From Cladorhizidae sp. MBARI D1340-BT2 (taxonomy: Eukaryota > Porifera > Demospongiae > Poecilosclerida > Cladorhizidae), in assembly GCA_028752905.1 (NCBI GenBank), contig JAQNBH010000008.1, positions 434,001 through 498,000 of the forward strand: a DNA stretch of 64,000 nt, read 5' to 3'. Positions 46,701-59,300 of the stretch are shown piece by piece. Positions within the stretch are counted from its first letter, which is position 1. Each line of letters begins with the position of its first letter. The position numbers were made by a program, and so were the translations under genes. Under the pieces are notes generated by a model, which saw only the letters and a list, made by a program, of their open reading frames with translations, was not told the origin of the DNA and did not search any database.

Positions 46701-46920
46701 AATACAAACTATAAGACTGGAACACTCGGCCAAGCAAACAGCCAGCCATTCAACCACTGCACAAGGGAGCAATGGACATCCGAGCAGCAGCCTACAAGCA
46801 GGCACTGGCCACAGAAATACCTCTCTGCGAGTGAGGTCTAATTACACCCCCCTAAAAACAAATGCTAATCAATTGGAAGCTGACAAGTACAACACGACCT
46901 ATTTTGAGAGGGAACTGTGA
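37322..46920 (+). CDS. Unrecognised two-exon gene, 227-residue basic protein
   Basis: Exon 1 is 37322-37735 (138 codons, donor gaacag|gtgagt). Exon 2 is 46651-46920 (89 codons plus TGA, acceptor catattacag). Both junctions are phase 0. The join reads smoothly as SKELRTKEQIVVDKMVLDMI AKTR, a predicted helix continuing across the splice. The N-terminal half is Ser/Pro/Lys-rich (KKLVPVPATPNLFLDGEPSL; TIKKKKMHQYNYSVAKNIK), the centre is a charged helix, and the C-terminus ends ADKYNTTYFEREL. No family recognised. The 8.9 kb intron holds a piggyBac derivative, a hAT remnant and a 39-bp minisatellite; further small exons inside it cannot be excluded. The gene converges on CPSF3, stop codons 111 bp apart. 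Confidence 0.55.
37736..38319. other. Intronic DNA of the unknown gene
   Basis: No supported feature; an (ATA)n run precedes the piggyBac insertion. Confidence 0.4.
38320..39267 (-). mobile_element. Non-autonomous piggyBac-family element with TTAA target duplication
   Basis: TTAA at 38320-38323 and at 39264-39267 flank a 940-bp element. Its ends are inverted repeats: ccctttcactggca on the left, and on the right tgccagtgagaggg, the complement of ccctctcactggca. CCC-starting termini with TTAA duplication are the hallmark of piggyBac transposons. Minus-strand coding remnants fit the acidic transposase N-terminus; no catalytic domain fits in the length. Confidence 0.82.
38774..39052 (-). pseudogene. 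piggyBac transposase N-terminal remnant
   Basis: Reading minus from ATG at ~39040, MATCFRVE is followed after an apparent frameshift by RDEALDFLFEDDFGLSEIDV, SEGEEESACAYLGSG and SDDSDGHEDFPQ, ending at a donor-like caag|gtaaga. An acidic leader of this kind precedes the DDE domain in piggyBac-like transposases. The rest of the gene is absent. Confidence 0.55.
39386..39480. repeat. Two dispersed monomers of the 25-bp satellite
   Basis: attcctgatgaagattagag and attcctgatgaaggctagag, each followed by catcta, match the array at 16290-16746. They are joined by a tcaaagagattcct spacer. Confidence 0.85.
39555..40466 (+). pseudogene. hAT transposase C-terminal half, decayed, ending in dimerisation domain
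   Basis: Plus-strand stretches in the order expected for ZMYM1-type hAT proteins are SSLSSIISNYDVQAVWEEAL, then TTFEYLFGVVLGLKHTDN, LSASEGQELAMLTRKTLESL, RRRKTPVRLSTGSGE, and finally the intact C-terminal frame 40101-40466. That frame includes VVTPATNAVSERSASGLRRV and LRSTMSQQCLNNLMVFHVHK, the hAT dimerisation signature. Stops and frameshifts interrupt the upstream part. Confidence 0.8.
40467..41328. other. Intronic DNA with C-runs
   Basis: Poly-C tracts at ~40792, 41005-41030 and 41131; no exon recognised. Confidence 0.45.
41329..45293. repeat. 39-bp minisatellite, ~101 copies
   Basis: Units of catagtggacatacagactg plus atggacactactactctat, almost identical, with ggaca/ggcac/gatac variants. 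39 is a multiple of three and lacks stops in several frames, so open frames of over 700 codons appear on both strands. They are repeat artefacts unless transcribed evidence appears. It lies in the intron of the unknown gene. Confidence 0.97.
45412..45772. repeat. Telomere-like CCCTAACCCTA-containing minisatellite
   Basis: Units of ~30-35 bp, tattgccctggccctaaccc plus tagtcata, contain the metazoan telomere word (C3TA2) once or twice each, never in pure runs. Confidence 0.9.
45773..46650. other. Intronic DNA, nothing recognised
   Basis: AT-rich unique sequence upstream of exon 2 of the unknown gene. Confidence 0.4.
46651..46920 (+). CDS. Unknown gene exon 2 (C-terminus)
   Basis: The acceptor tattacag opens a helix-forming segment followed by a Ser/Thr/Asn-rich tail and TGA at 46918-46920. 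Confidence 0.5.
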   Translation: MVVDKMVLDMIAKTRSEIQTIRLEHSAKQTASHSTTAQGSNGHPSSSLQAGTGHRNTSLRVRSNYTPLKTNANQLEADKYNTTYFEREL

Positions 46921-47031
46921 TAGAGCCATACTTGAGTCTGTCATAATATATAGCTGATAGGCAGAGTGTAAGTACAATTTATATAGAAGGTTGAAGATGC
47001 ACAGTGCATGTCATACATATTGTTGCAATAA

Positions 47032-47300
47032 TTAGATGTTAGTTTCTGTGAGACTAGCTTCCAAAGAGACATGCAGTCTCTTAGCAGCAGCAGAGACCAA
47101 GTGCATTAGTCCATCATCACTAGTCTCCACCACCAGGGTCACAGGGTCCAACAATGCCCGCCCTGAGTCCACTACGATCTCTATCTTATCCGACTCCTCC
47201 AGACACCAAGATACATTCTGCAGTCCAAACATTTCATGCATCAGATGCAAAAGTCTGTCTGGAAACTTGTCGTCTCTCTTCTTCAAATTCTCATGTTTAC
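47032..47300 (-). CDS. CPSF3: CPSF3 terminal exon
   Basis: The acceptor is tgtggcag; 269 bases end with TAA. It encodes the C-terminal mixed alpha/beta domain, with [18 protein letters not shown] and [20 protein letters not shown]. Confidence 0.93.
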
Positions 47301-50300
47301 CTGCCACACAACGAAGACATTTAAACACTGCTTTGCATTAATGACTTTATACTAGCAACTTAATGAAGGGATTGAGTGGCGAGCGTGCGTGGGTGCGATG
47401 GTAAGACAATGCTTGGATTGTGATATAGGGAAGTAGCTAAGATTTATTTTCTTACAAATTCTGAATTGGAGGCGAGAGCCCGATTAGATATTCGATATTC
47501 ACAAAACGATCATTTCCAGTTTAGAAAACCCATTTTAATTAAGGCACTGTCACACCTCCATAGCTAGAGCATGCTGATGAATTGAGTATTCCACCCATCA
47601 GCTACTAACTGTTCAGCTCATTGTCACTTGCTGATGCAGACAGTTTTCTTTCCTCAAGCTTCAAATCAGCTGCAGTTGTCTTGATATTTTTCTTCACCAT
47701 GACAACTATATATTCCCAAGCCCATTTTATTCAAAGTGGATGGTATCCCTTCATAATTTTTTTTACGGGTGCACAGACGGATGCAGACATAGCCATGCAC
47801 GGCAATATCAAGTAGGCTCTCTTTGCTCGCCAATTATAATTCTATGAAGGCAGCCTTCCTTAAGGACCATGTTGGTTACGTCTGCTGTATCTGTTAGCTT
47901 ACTTTCCGGAAGCATGGAGCCAGAGTGAGCCTCTACCTGCAGGACCACAGCCAACACAGAGTCTGCATACATGTCGTGCACACTGTCAGACGACCACTGC
48001 AAACCAACACAGGTCAACAATCATGTAGGAAGGAAGTACATACATGTGGTAGAGACAGTGCTCTTCAAACTGCGCAGACTTCATCTTAAGATGTGAAAAT
48101 TGTGTCCTCAGTTAAAATTTTAGCTTAAGGAGAACATTTTTTTTGTGTAATAATGTTCGTTGCTGTTGTGGCTCCAAGTATATATATATACCGATCAACT
48201 GAAGCGTTGCATGCCTTGCAACTGTTGTTTCCAAATCTTCTGGTCAATGTCCTCCTTCTCTTCAGCTTTCCTGTTGCGAGATATCCTAGCCACGTCATGT
48301 CCAAAAGATTTTAGAATATGTTAGTCTTATTTTATGAATGTCATTTATGAATGTCATTGGACTTCCCTAATATATATTCTATGTTTGTTACTATTACTAA
48401 ATTAATTATGCACTGTGTACGTACATTACCAAACACTGTGTATGACATTATCAAACACTGTATGACAATATCAAACACTGTGTATGACATTATCAAACAC
48501 TGTATGACATTATCAAACACTGATGACATTATCAAACACTGTGTATGACATTATCAAACACTGTATGACATTATCAAACACTGTATGACATTATCAAACA
48601 CCGTATGACATTATCAAACACTGTATGACATTATCAAACACTGTATGACATTATCAAACACTGTATGACATTATCAAACACTGTGTGACATTATCAAACA
48701 CTGTGACATTATCAAACACTGTGTGACATTATCAAACACTGTGTGACATTATCAAACACTGTGTGACATTATCAAACACTGTGTGACATTATCAAACACT
48801 GTATGACATTATCAAACACCGTGTGACATTATCAAACACTGTATGACATTACAAATACTGTGTATGTATACTATCAAACACTATGTACATTATCATACGC
48901 AAGAGGTACGAGGGATTGGAAACAGCAAAAAAAATACAAATTTAGCTGTTAAAGATAACGCATATACTTATAGCATATTAGCGCCTGCAATATATATATA
49001 CCCATACACATAAATATTAGGGCAAGAAGAGCAAGAAGAGGGGTGTGGTTAACAATTACCTTGCTGATGAAGAAAATATGTTCTCAACTAACAAGATAAG
49101 AGTGAGCGCAGCAGATACTTGCAAGTTTGTCAACAAGGATAAGAGTGAGCGCAGCAGATACTTGCAAGTTTGTCAACAAGGATAAGAGTGAGCACAGCAG
49201 ATACTTGCAAGTTTGTCAACAAGGATAAGAGTGAGCGCAGCAGATACTTGCAAGTTTGTCAACAAGGATAAGAGTGAGCGCAGCAGATACTTGCAAGTTT
49301 GTCAACAAGGATAAGAGTGAGCGCAGCAGATACTTGCAAGTTTGTCAACAAGGATAAGAGTGAGCGCAGCAGATACTTGCAAGTTTGTCAACAAGGATAA
49401 GAGTGAGCGCAGCAGATACTTGCAAGTTTGTCAACAAGGATAAGAGTGAGCGCAGCAGATACTTGCAAGTTTGTCAACAAGGATAAGAGTGAGCGCAGCA
49501 GATACTTGCAAGTTTGTCAACAAGGATAAGAGTGAGCGCAGCAGATACTTGCAAGTTTGTCAACAAGGATAAGAGTGAGCGCAGCAGATACTTGCAAGTT
49601 TGTCAACAAGGATAAGAGTGAGCGCAGCAGATACTTGAAAGTTTGTCAACAAGGATAAGAGTGAGCGCAGCAGATACTTGCAAGTTTGTCAACAAGGATA
49701 AGAGTGAGCGCAGCAGATACTTGCAAGTTTGTCAACAAGGATAAGAGTGAGCGCAGCAGATACTTGCAAGTTTGTCAACAAGGATAAGAGTGACAGCAGA
49801 TACTTGCAAGTTTGTCAACAAGGATAAGAGTGAGCGCAGCAGATACTTGAAAGTTTGTCAACAAGGATAAGAGTGAGCGCAGCAGATATTTGCAAGTTTG
49901 TCAGGAAGAAAGAGAGTTTGATACTAAATGAATTCACTTATGAATTGTTGTGTATCTATGCAGTGTAAGGTGCATGCTCACGTTCAGATTTGGGTGGAGT
50001 TTGATGATGACTGTAAACCAAGTGATTCATTCCCTTGTTCTTGGTTCTTCACAAGGTATAGAATGAGGAGGTATTATATGTCCACTCAATATGAAAACAA
50101 CTGGCACCATCTTTTGCAGGCAGTCATCTAGTCCATGCACTCCATAAGTCATACTAATGAATAAAAAGGATTCAGAGATAGCACGACCAAAACTCCCATC
50201 ACTGTACATGGCTGTACCAAGGCTACTAGGCTCGGGATGCGTCCACTCTAGACATCAGAAGCAATGCCTCGGGCTACCTCCACAGATTACACTATTGTTT

Positions 50301-53300
50301 ACTGCGATCAAAATGCAAACACACCCAAATATGACGCTGTATCCAATAGAAACCAAACCACTGTGAAATGAGTACAATATCTGTTTCCAATCCCTCTTGC
50401 TATATCCTATAATCTACATACTTCTATGAACACGTAGCCATCCTCCTTGACTACTGCTACTGCTCCATCAAATAACTGCAAGGGAACACAGAGAGATAGA
50501 ACACTCAGTAACTCTAGCAATGACCCCTCCCCCCTATATTCGCCCAACTCTTTCAAATGCTAAAATGACAAACCACACCCTTCACTCTGACAAACCACAC
50601 CCTTCACTCTGGCGGCTTCTTAGTATCATAAGTGATGGTTTCACTACATAAACAAAATTTGCATAAACAACATTTGCAGCATGTTTTGAAGCTGTCACTA
50701 AGTATATAGTAAACTGGCAGCCCCCCAAAACCATGGCATTCATCTTGGAGCAGTCTATCTGCTTATCTACCAGTCCTTTGATTATAATTTTACCACCAGA
50801 AGACTCTGCCAATGCAGTGTAGCGACTAATCTGTTTCTTGATTCAGTCAAACACCCAAAAATCAGTCTAGCAAACATACTCGTATTGAGCCTAACTAAGC
50901 TAGTCAGCAGCTGCAAAGGAGTATTGATTTGCTGAGAAGCTTATTCTTGTGACAATGGTTACAGAGCCCAAACCAAAACCAAATAACTACCTCTCGTCCT
51001 GTGATCTCTCTCTCTCTCTCTGTGTGTATGTGTGTGTGTTTAGCAATATAGTTCCTGAGTCAGTTCCCTGAATTGGGCTATATACTTGACTATACATATA
51101 TATATATATATATATATGCAAGCAAACAATACATATTGACTATATATATATGCAAGCAAACAATACATATTGACTATATATATATATGCAAGCAATCAAT
51201 ACATATTGACTATATATATATATGCAAGCAATCAATACATATTGACTATATATATATATGCAAGCAATCAATACATATTGACTATATATATATACAAGCA
51301 ATCAATACATATTGACTATATATATATATACAAGCAATCAATACATATTGACTATATATATATATACAAGCAATCAATACATATTGACTATATATATATA
51401 TATGCAAGCAATCAATACATATTGACTATATATATATGCAAGCAAACAATACATATTGACTATATATATATGCAAGCAAACAATACATATTGACTATATA
51501 TATATACAAGCAATCAATACATATTGACTATATATATATGCAAGCAAACAATACATATTGACTATATATATATATGCAAGCAATCAATACATATTGACTA
51601 TATATATATATGCAAGCAATCAATACATATTGACTATATATATATGCAAGCAATCAATACATATTGACTATATATATATATGCAAGCAAACAATACATAT
51701 TGACTATATATATATACAAGCAATCAATACATATTGACTATATATATATGCAAGCAAACAATACATATTGACTATATATATATATGCAAGCAATCAATAC
51801 ATATTGACTATATATATATATGCAAGCAATCAATACATATTGACTATATATATATGCAAGCAATCAATACATATTGACTATATATATATATACAAGCAAT
51901 CAATACATATTGACTATATATATATATGCAAGCAAACAATACATATTGACTATATATATATATGCAAGCAATCAATACATATTGACTATATATATATACA
52001 AGCAATCAATACATATTGACTATATATATATGCAAGCAAACAATACATATTGACTATATATATATACAAGCAATCAATACATATTGACTATATATATATA
52101 TGCAAGCAATCAATACATATTGACTATATATATATATGCAAGCAATCAATACATATTGACTATATATATATGCAAGCAATCAATACATATTGACTATATA
52201 TATATATACAAGCAATCAATACATATTGACTATATATATATATATACAAGCAATCAATACATATTGACTATATATATATGCAAGCAAACAATACATATTG
52301 ACTATATATATATACAAGCAATCAATACATATTGACTATATATATATATGCAAGCAATCAATACATATTGACTATATATATATACAAGCAATCAATACAT
52401 ATTGACTATATATATATACAAGCAATCAATACATATTGACTATATATATATGCAAGCAAACAATACATATTGACTATATATATATGCAAGCAATCAATAC
52501 ATATTGACTATATATATATATACAAGCAATCAATACATATTGACTATATATATATGCAAGCAATCAATACATATTGACTATATATATATACAAGCAATCA
52601 ATACATATTGACTATATATATATATACAAGCAATCAATACATATTGACTATATATATATGCAAGCAATCAATACATATTGACTATATATATATACAAGCA
52701 ATCAATACATATTGACTATATATATATACAAGCAATCAATACATATTGACTATATATATATATACAAGCAATCAATACATATTGACTATATATATATGCA
52801 AGCAATCAATACATATTGACTATATATATATATGCAAGCAATCAATACATATTGACTATATATATATGCAAGCAAACAATACATATTGACTATATATATA
52901 TATGCAAGCAATCAATACATATTGACTATATATATATATATGCAAGCAAACAATACATATTGACTATATATATATATATACAAGCAATCAATACATATTG
53001 ACTATATATATATATGCAAGCAATCAATACATATTGACTATATATATATGCAAGCAAACAATACATATTGACTATATATATATATGCAAGCAATCAATAC
53101 ATATTGACTATATATATATATGCAAGCAATCAATACATATTGACTATATATATATGCAAGCAAACAATACATATTGACTATATATATATATGCAAGCAAT
53201 CAATACATATTGACTATATATATATATGCAAGCAATCAATACATATTGACTATATATATATGCAAGCAAACAATACATATTGACTATATATATATATATA

Positions 53301-56300
53301 CAAGCAATCAATACATATTGACTATATATATATATGCAAGCAATCAATACATATTGACTATATATATATACAAGCAATCAATACATATTGACTATATATA
53401 TATATGCAAGCAATCAATACATATTGACTATATATATATATATACAAGCAATCAATACATATTGACTATATATATATATGCAAGCAAACAATACATATTG
53501 ACTATATATATATATGCAAGCAATCAATACATATTGACTATATATATATACAAGCAATCAATACATATTGACTATATATATATATATACAAGCAATCAAT
53601 ACATATTGACTATATATATATGCAAGCAAACAATACATATTGACTATATATATATATACAAGCAATCAATACATATTGACTATATATATATATATACAAG
53701 CAATCAATACATATTGACTATATATATATGCAAGCAATCAATACATATTGACTATATATATATATATACAAGCAATCAATACATATTGACTATATATATA
53801 TGCAAGCAATCAATACATATTGACTATATATATATGCAAGCAAACAATACATATTGACTATATATATATATATACAAGCAATCAATACATATTGACTATA
53901 TATATATGCAAGCAATCAATACATATTGACTATATATATATGCAAGCAAACAATACATATTGACTATATATATATATATACAAGCAATCAATACATATTG
54001 ACTATATATATATGCAAGCAAACAATACATATTGACTATATATATATGCAAGCAAACAATACATATTGACTATATATATATGCAAGCAATCAATACATAT
54101 TGACTATATATATATGCAAGCAATCAATACATATTGACTATATATATATGCAAGCAAACAATACATATTGACTATATATATATATGCAAGCAATCAATAC
54201 ATATTGACTATATATATATGCAAGCAAACAATACATATTGACTATATATATATACAAGCAATCAATACATATTGACTATATATATATATGCAAGCAAACA
54301 ATACATATTGACTATATATATATATGCAAGCAATCAATACATATTGACTATATATATATATATACAAGCAATCAATACATATTGACTATATATATATGCA
54401 AGCAAACAATACATATTGACTATATATATATATGCAAGCAATCAATACATATTGACTATATATATATATATACAAGCAATCAATACATATTGACTATATA
54501 TATATATGCAAGCAATCAATACATATTGACTATATATATATATATACAAGCAATCAATACATATTGACTATATATATATATGCAAGCAAACAATACATAT
54601 TGACTATATATATATATGCAAGCAATCAATACATATTGACTATATATATATACAAGCAATCAATACATATTGACTATATATATATACAAGCAATCAATAC
54701 ATATTGACTATATATATATGCAAGCAAACAATACATATTGACTATATATATATGCAAGCAATCAATACATATTGACTATATATATATATACAAGCAATCA
54801 ATACATATTGACTATATATATATGCAAGCAATCAATACATATTGACTATATATATATACAAGCAATCAATACATATTGACTATATATATATATACAAGCA
54901 ATCAATACATATTGACTATATATATATGCAAGCAATCAATACATATTGACTATATATATATACAAGCAATCAATACATATTGACTATATATATATACAAG
55001 CAATCAATACATATTGACTATATATATATATACAAGCAATCAATACATATTGACTATATATATATGCAAGCAATCAATACATATTGACTATATATATATA
55101 TGCAAGCAATCAATACATATTGACTATATATATATGCAAGCAAACAATACATATTGACTATATATATATATGCAAGCAATCAATACATATTGACTATATA
55201 TATATATATGCAAGCAAACAATACATATTGACTATATATATATATATACAAGCAATCAATACATATTGACTATATATATATATGCAAGCAATCAATACAT
55301 ATTGACTATATATATATGCAAGCAAACAATACATATTGACTATATATATATATGCAAGCAATCAATACATATTGACTATATATATATATGCAAGCAATCA
55401 ATACATATTGACTATATATATATGCAAGCAAACAATACATATTGACTATATATATATATGCAAGCAATCAATACATATTGACTATATATATATATGCAAG
55501 CAATCAATACATATTGACTATATATATATGCAAGCAAACAATACATATTGACTATATATATATATGCAAGCAATCAATACATATTGACTATATATATATG
55601 CAAGCAATCAATACATATTGACTATATATATATATGCAAGCAATCAATACATATTGACTATATATATATATGCAAGCAATCAATACATATTGACTATATA
55701 TATATACAAGCAATCAATACATATTGACTATATATATATGCAAGCAAACAATACATATTGACTATATATATATGCAAGCAAACAATACATATTGACTATA
55801 TATATATGCAAGCAATCAATACATATTGACTATATATATATATGCAAGCAATCAATACATATTGACTATATATATATGCAAGCAATCAATACATATTGAC
55901 TATATATATATGCAAGCAATCAATACATATTGACTATATATATATATATGCAAGCAATCAATACATATTGACTATATATATATGCAAGCAAACAATACAT
56001 ATTGACTATATATATATACAAGCAATCAATACATATTGACTATATATATATATGCAAGCAATCAATACATATTGACTATATATATATATGCAAGCAATCA
56101 ATACATATTGACTATATATATATATGCAAGCAAACAATACATATTGACTATATATATATATATGCAAGCAATCAATACATATTGACTATATATATATGCA
56201 AGCAATCAATACATATTGACTATATATATATATGCAAGCAATCAATACATATTGACTATATATATATATATGCAAGCAATCAATACATATTGACTATATA

Positions 56301-59300
56301 TATATGCAAGCAATCAATACATATTGACTATATATATATATACAAGCAATCAATACATATTGACTATATATATATGCAAGCAATCAATACATATTGACTA
56401 TATATATATACAAGCAATCAATACATATTGACTATATATATATATACAAGCAATCAATACATATTGACTATATATATATGCAAGCAATCAATACATATTG
56501 ACTATATATATATACAAGCAATCAATACATATTGACTATATATATATGCAAGCAATCAATACATATTGACTATATATATATACAAGCAATCAATACATAT
56601 TGACTATATATATATGCAAGCAATCAATACATATTGACTATATATATATACAAGCAATCAATACATATTGACTATATATATATATGCAAGCAAACAATAC
56701 ATATTGACTATATATATATGCAAGCAATCAATACATATTGACTATATATATATGCAAGCAATCAATACATATTGACTATATATATATATGCAAGCAATCA
56801 ATACATATTGACTATATATATATATATGCAAGCAATCAATACATATTGACTATATATATATGCAAGCAATCAATACATATTGACTATATATATATATACA
56901 AGCAATCAATACATATTGACTATATATATATGCAAGCAATCAATACATATTGACTATATATATATACAAGCAATCAATACATATTGACTATATATATATA
57001 TACAAGCAATCAATACATATTGACTATATATATATGCAAGCAATCAATACATATTGACTATATATATATACAAGCAATCAATACATATTGACTATATATA
57101 TATGCAAGCAATCAATACATATTGACTATATATATATACAAGCAATCAATACATATTGACTATATATATATGCAAGCAATCAATACATATTGACTATATA
57201 TATATGCAAGCAATCAATACATATTGACTATATATATATATGCAAGCAAACAATACATATTGACTATATATATATGCAAGCAATCAATACATATTGACTA
57301 TATATATATATGCAAGCAATCAATACATATTGACTATATATATATATGCAAGCAAACAATACATATTGACTATATATATATATGCAAGCAATCAATACAT
57401 ATTGACTATATATATATATATATGCAAGCAATCAATACATATTGACTATATATATATATGCAAGCAAACAATACATATTGACTATATATATATACAAGCA
57501 ATCAATACATATTGACTATATATATATATATGCAAGCAAACAATACATATTGACTATATATATATACAAGCAATCAATACATATTGACTATATATATATA
57601 TATATGCAAGCAATCAATACATATTGACTATATATATATATACAAGCAATCAATACATATTGACTATATATATATGCAAGCAATCAATACATATTGACTA
57701 TATATATATGCAAGCAAACAATACATATTGACTATATATATATATATGCAAGCAAACAATACATATTGACTATATATATATATGCAAGCAAACAATACAT
57801 ATTGACTATATATATATGCAAGCAAACAATACATATTGACTATATATATATATACAAGCAATCAATACATATTGACTATATATATATATGCAAGCAATCA
57901 ATACATATTGACTATATATATATATGCAAGCAATCAATACATATTGACTATATATATATACAAGCAATCAATACATATTGACTATATATATATATGCAAG
58001 CAATCAATACATATTGACTATATATATATACAAGCAATCAATACATATTGACTATATATATATATATGCAAGCAATCAATACATATTGACTATATATATA
58101 TATATGCAAGCAAACAATACATATTGACTATATATATATGCAAGCAATCAATACATATTGACTATATATATATATGCAAGCAATCAATACATATTGACTA
58201 TATATATATACAAGCAATCAATACATATTGACTATATATATATATGCAAGCAATCAATACATATTGACTATATATATATATGCAAGCAATCAATACATAT
58301 TGACTATATATATATACAAGCAATCAATACATATTGACTATATATATATATATGCAAGCAATCAATACATATTGACTATATATATATATACAAGCAATCA
58401 ATACATATTGACTATATATATATATATGCAAGCAATCAATACATATTGACTATATATATATATGCAAGCAATCAATACATATTGACTATATATATATATG
58501 CAAGCAAACAATACATATTGACTATATATATATGCAAGCAATCAATACATATTGACTATATATATATATATGCAAGCAATCAATACATATTGACTATATA
58601 TATATGCAAGCAAACAATACATATTGACTATATATACGATACATATTGGACCGATTTGCAAAAAGAGCCATGGACAGGTAGGACCTTACTTCTGGTTTCC
58701 TTTCTTTCTTTGACAAGTCAATCCTGTTTGCTTACATATATATATATATATTACACATATTGTTTGTTTACATATATATATATATATATACAATACATAT
58801 TGTTTTCATGCATTATATATAATATGTGTATGTATATATGTATATATATGTGTATGTATATATGTATATATATATGTATATATGTATATATATATATGTA
58901 TATGATGTATATATATATATGTCAATACATGTATGTATACATATATGTATATATGTATATGTATATGTATATATGTATACATATATATATAATGTTTCCT
59001 TTCATTTTTGTCTTTATACTTCTACAGTAACAACTCATTTTCAAAATTTTAAGCCTATTCAACTTCTGATGGTAGCTACTTCTGTTCTTTAGAAAGGTCA
59101 AGACTTCTAACCTCTTACCTTTGTCTAATAACATATGCACACTGATTGGTGGGTTGACTAGCATTTGATGAAGGAATCATTGTGTATATATATATAGTCA
59201 TGCATAAACATCATTAGCACTCACTCCCAAACAGGCCATTCTCACACCTCCACACATCACAACAGAATTCATTCTACATTGAGCCCGAGAGGGTTTGGGG

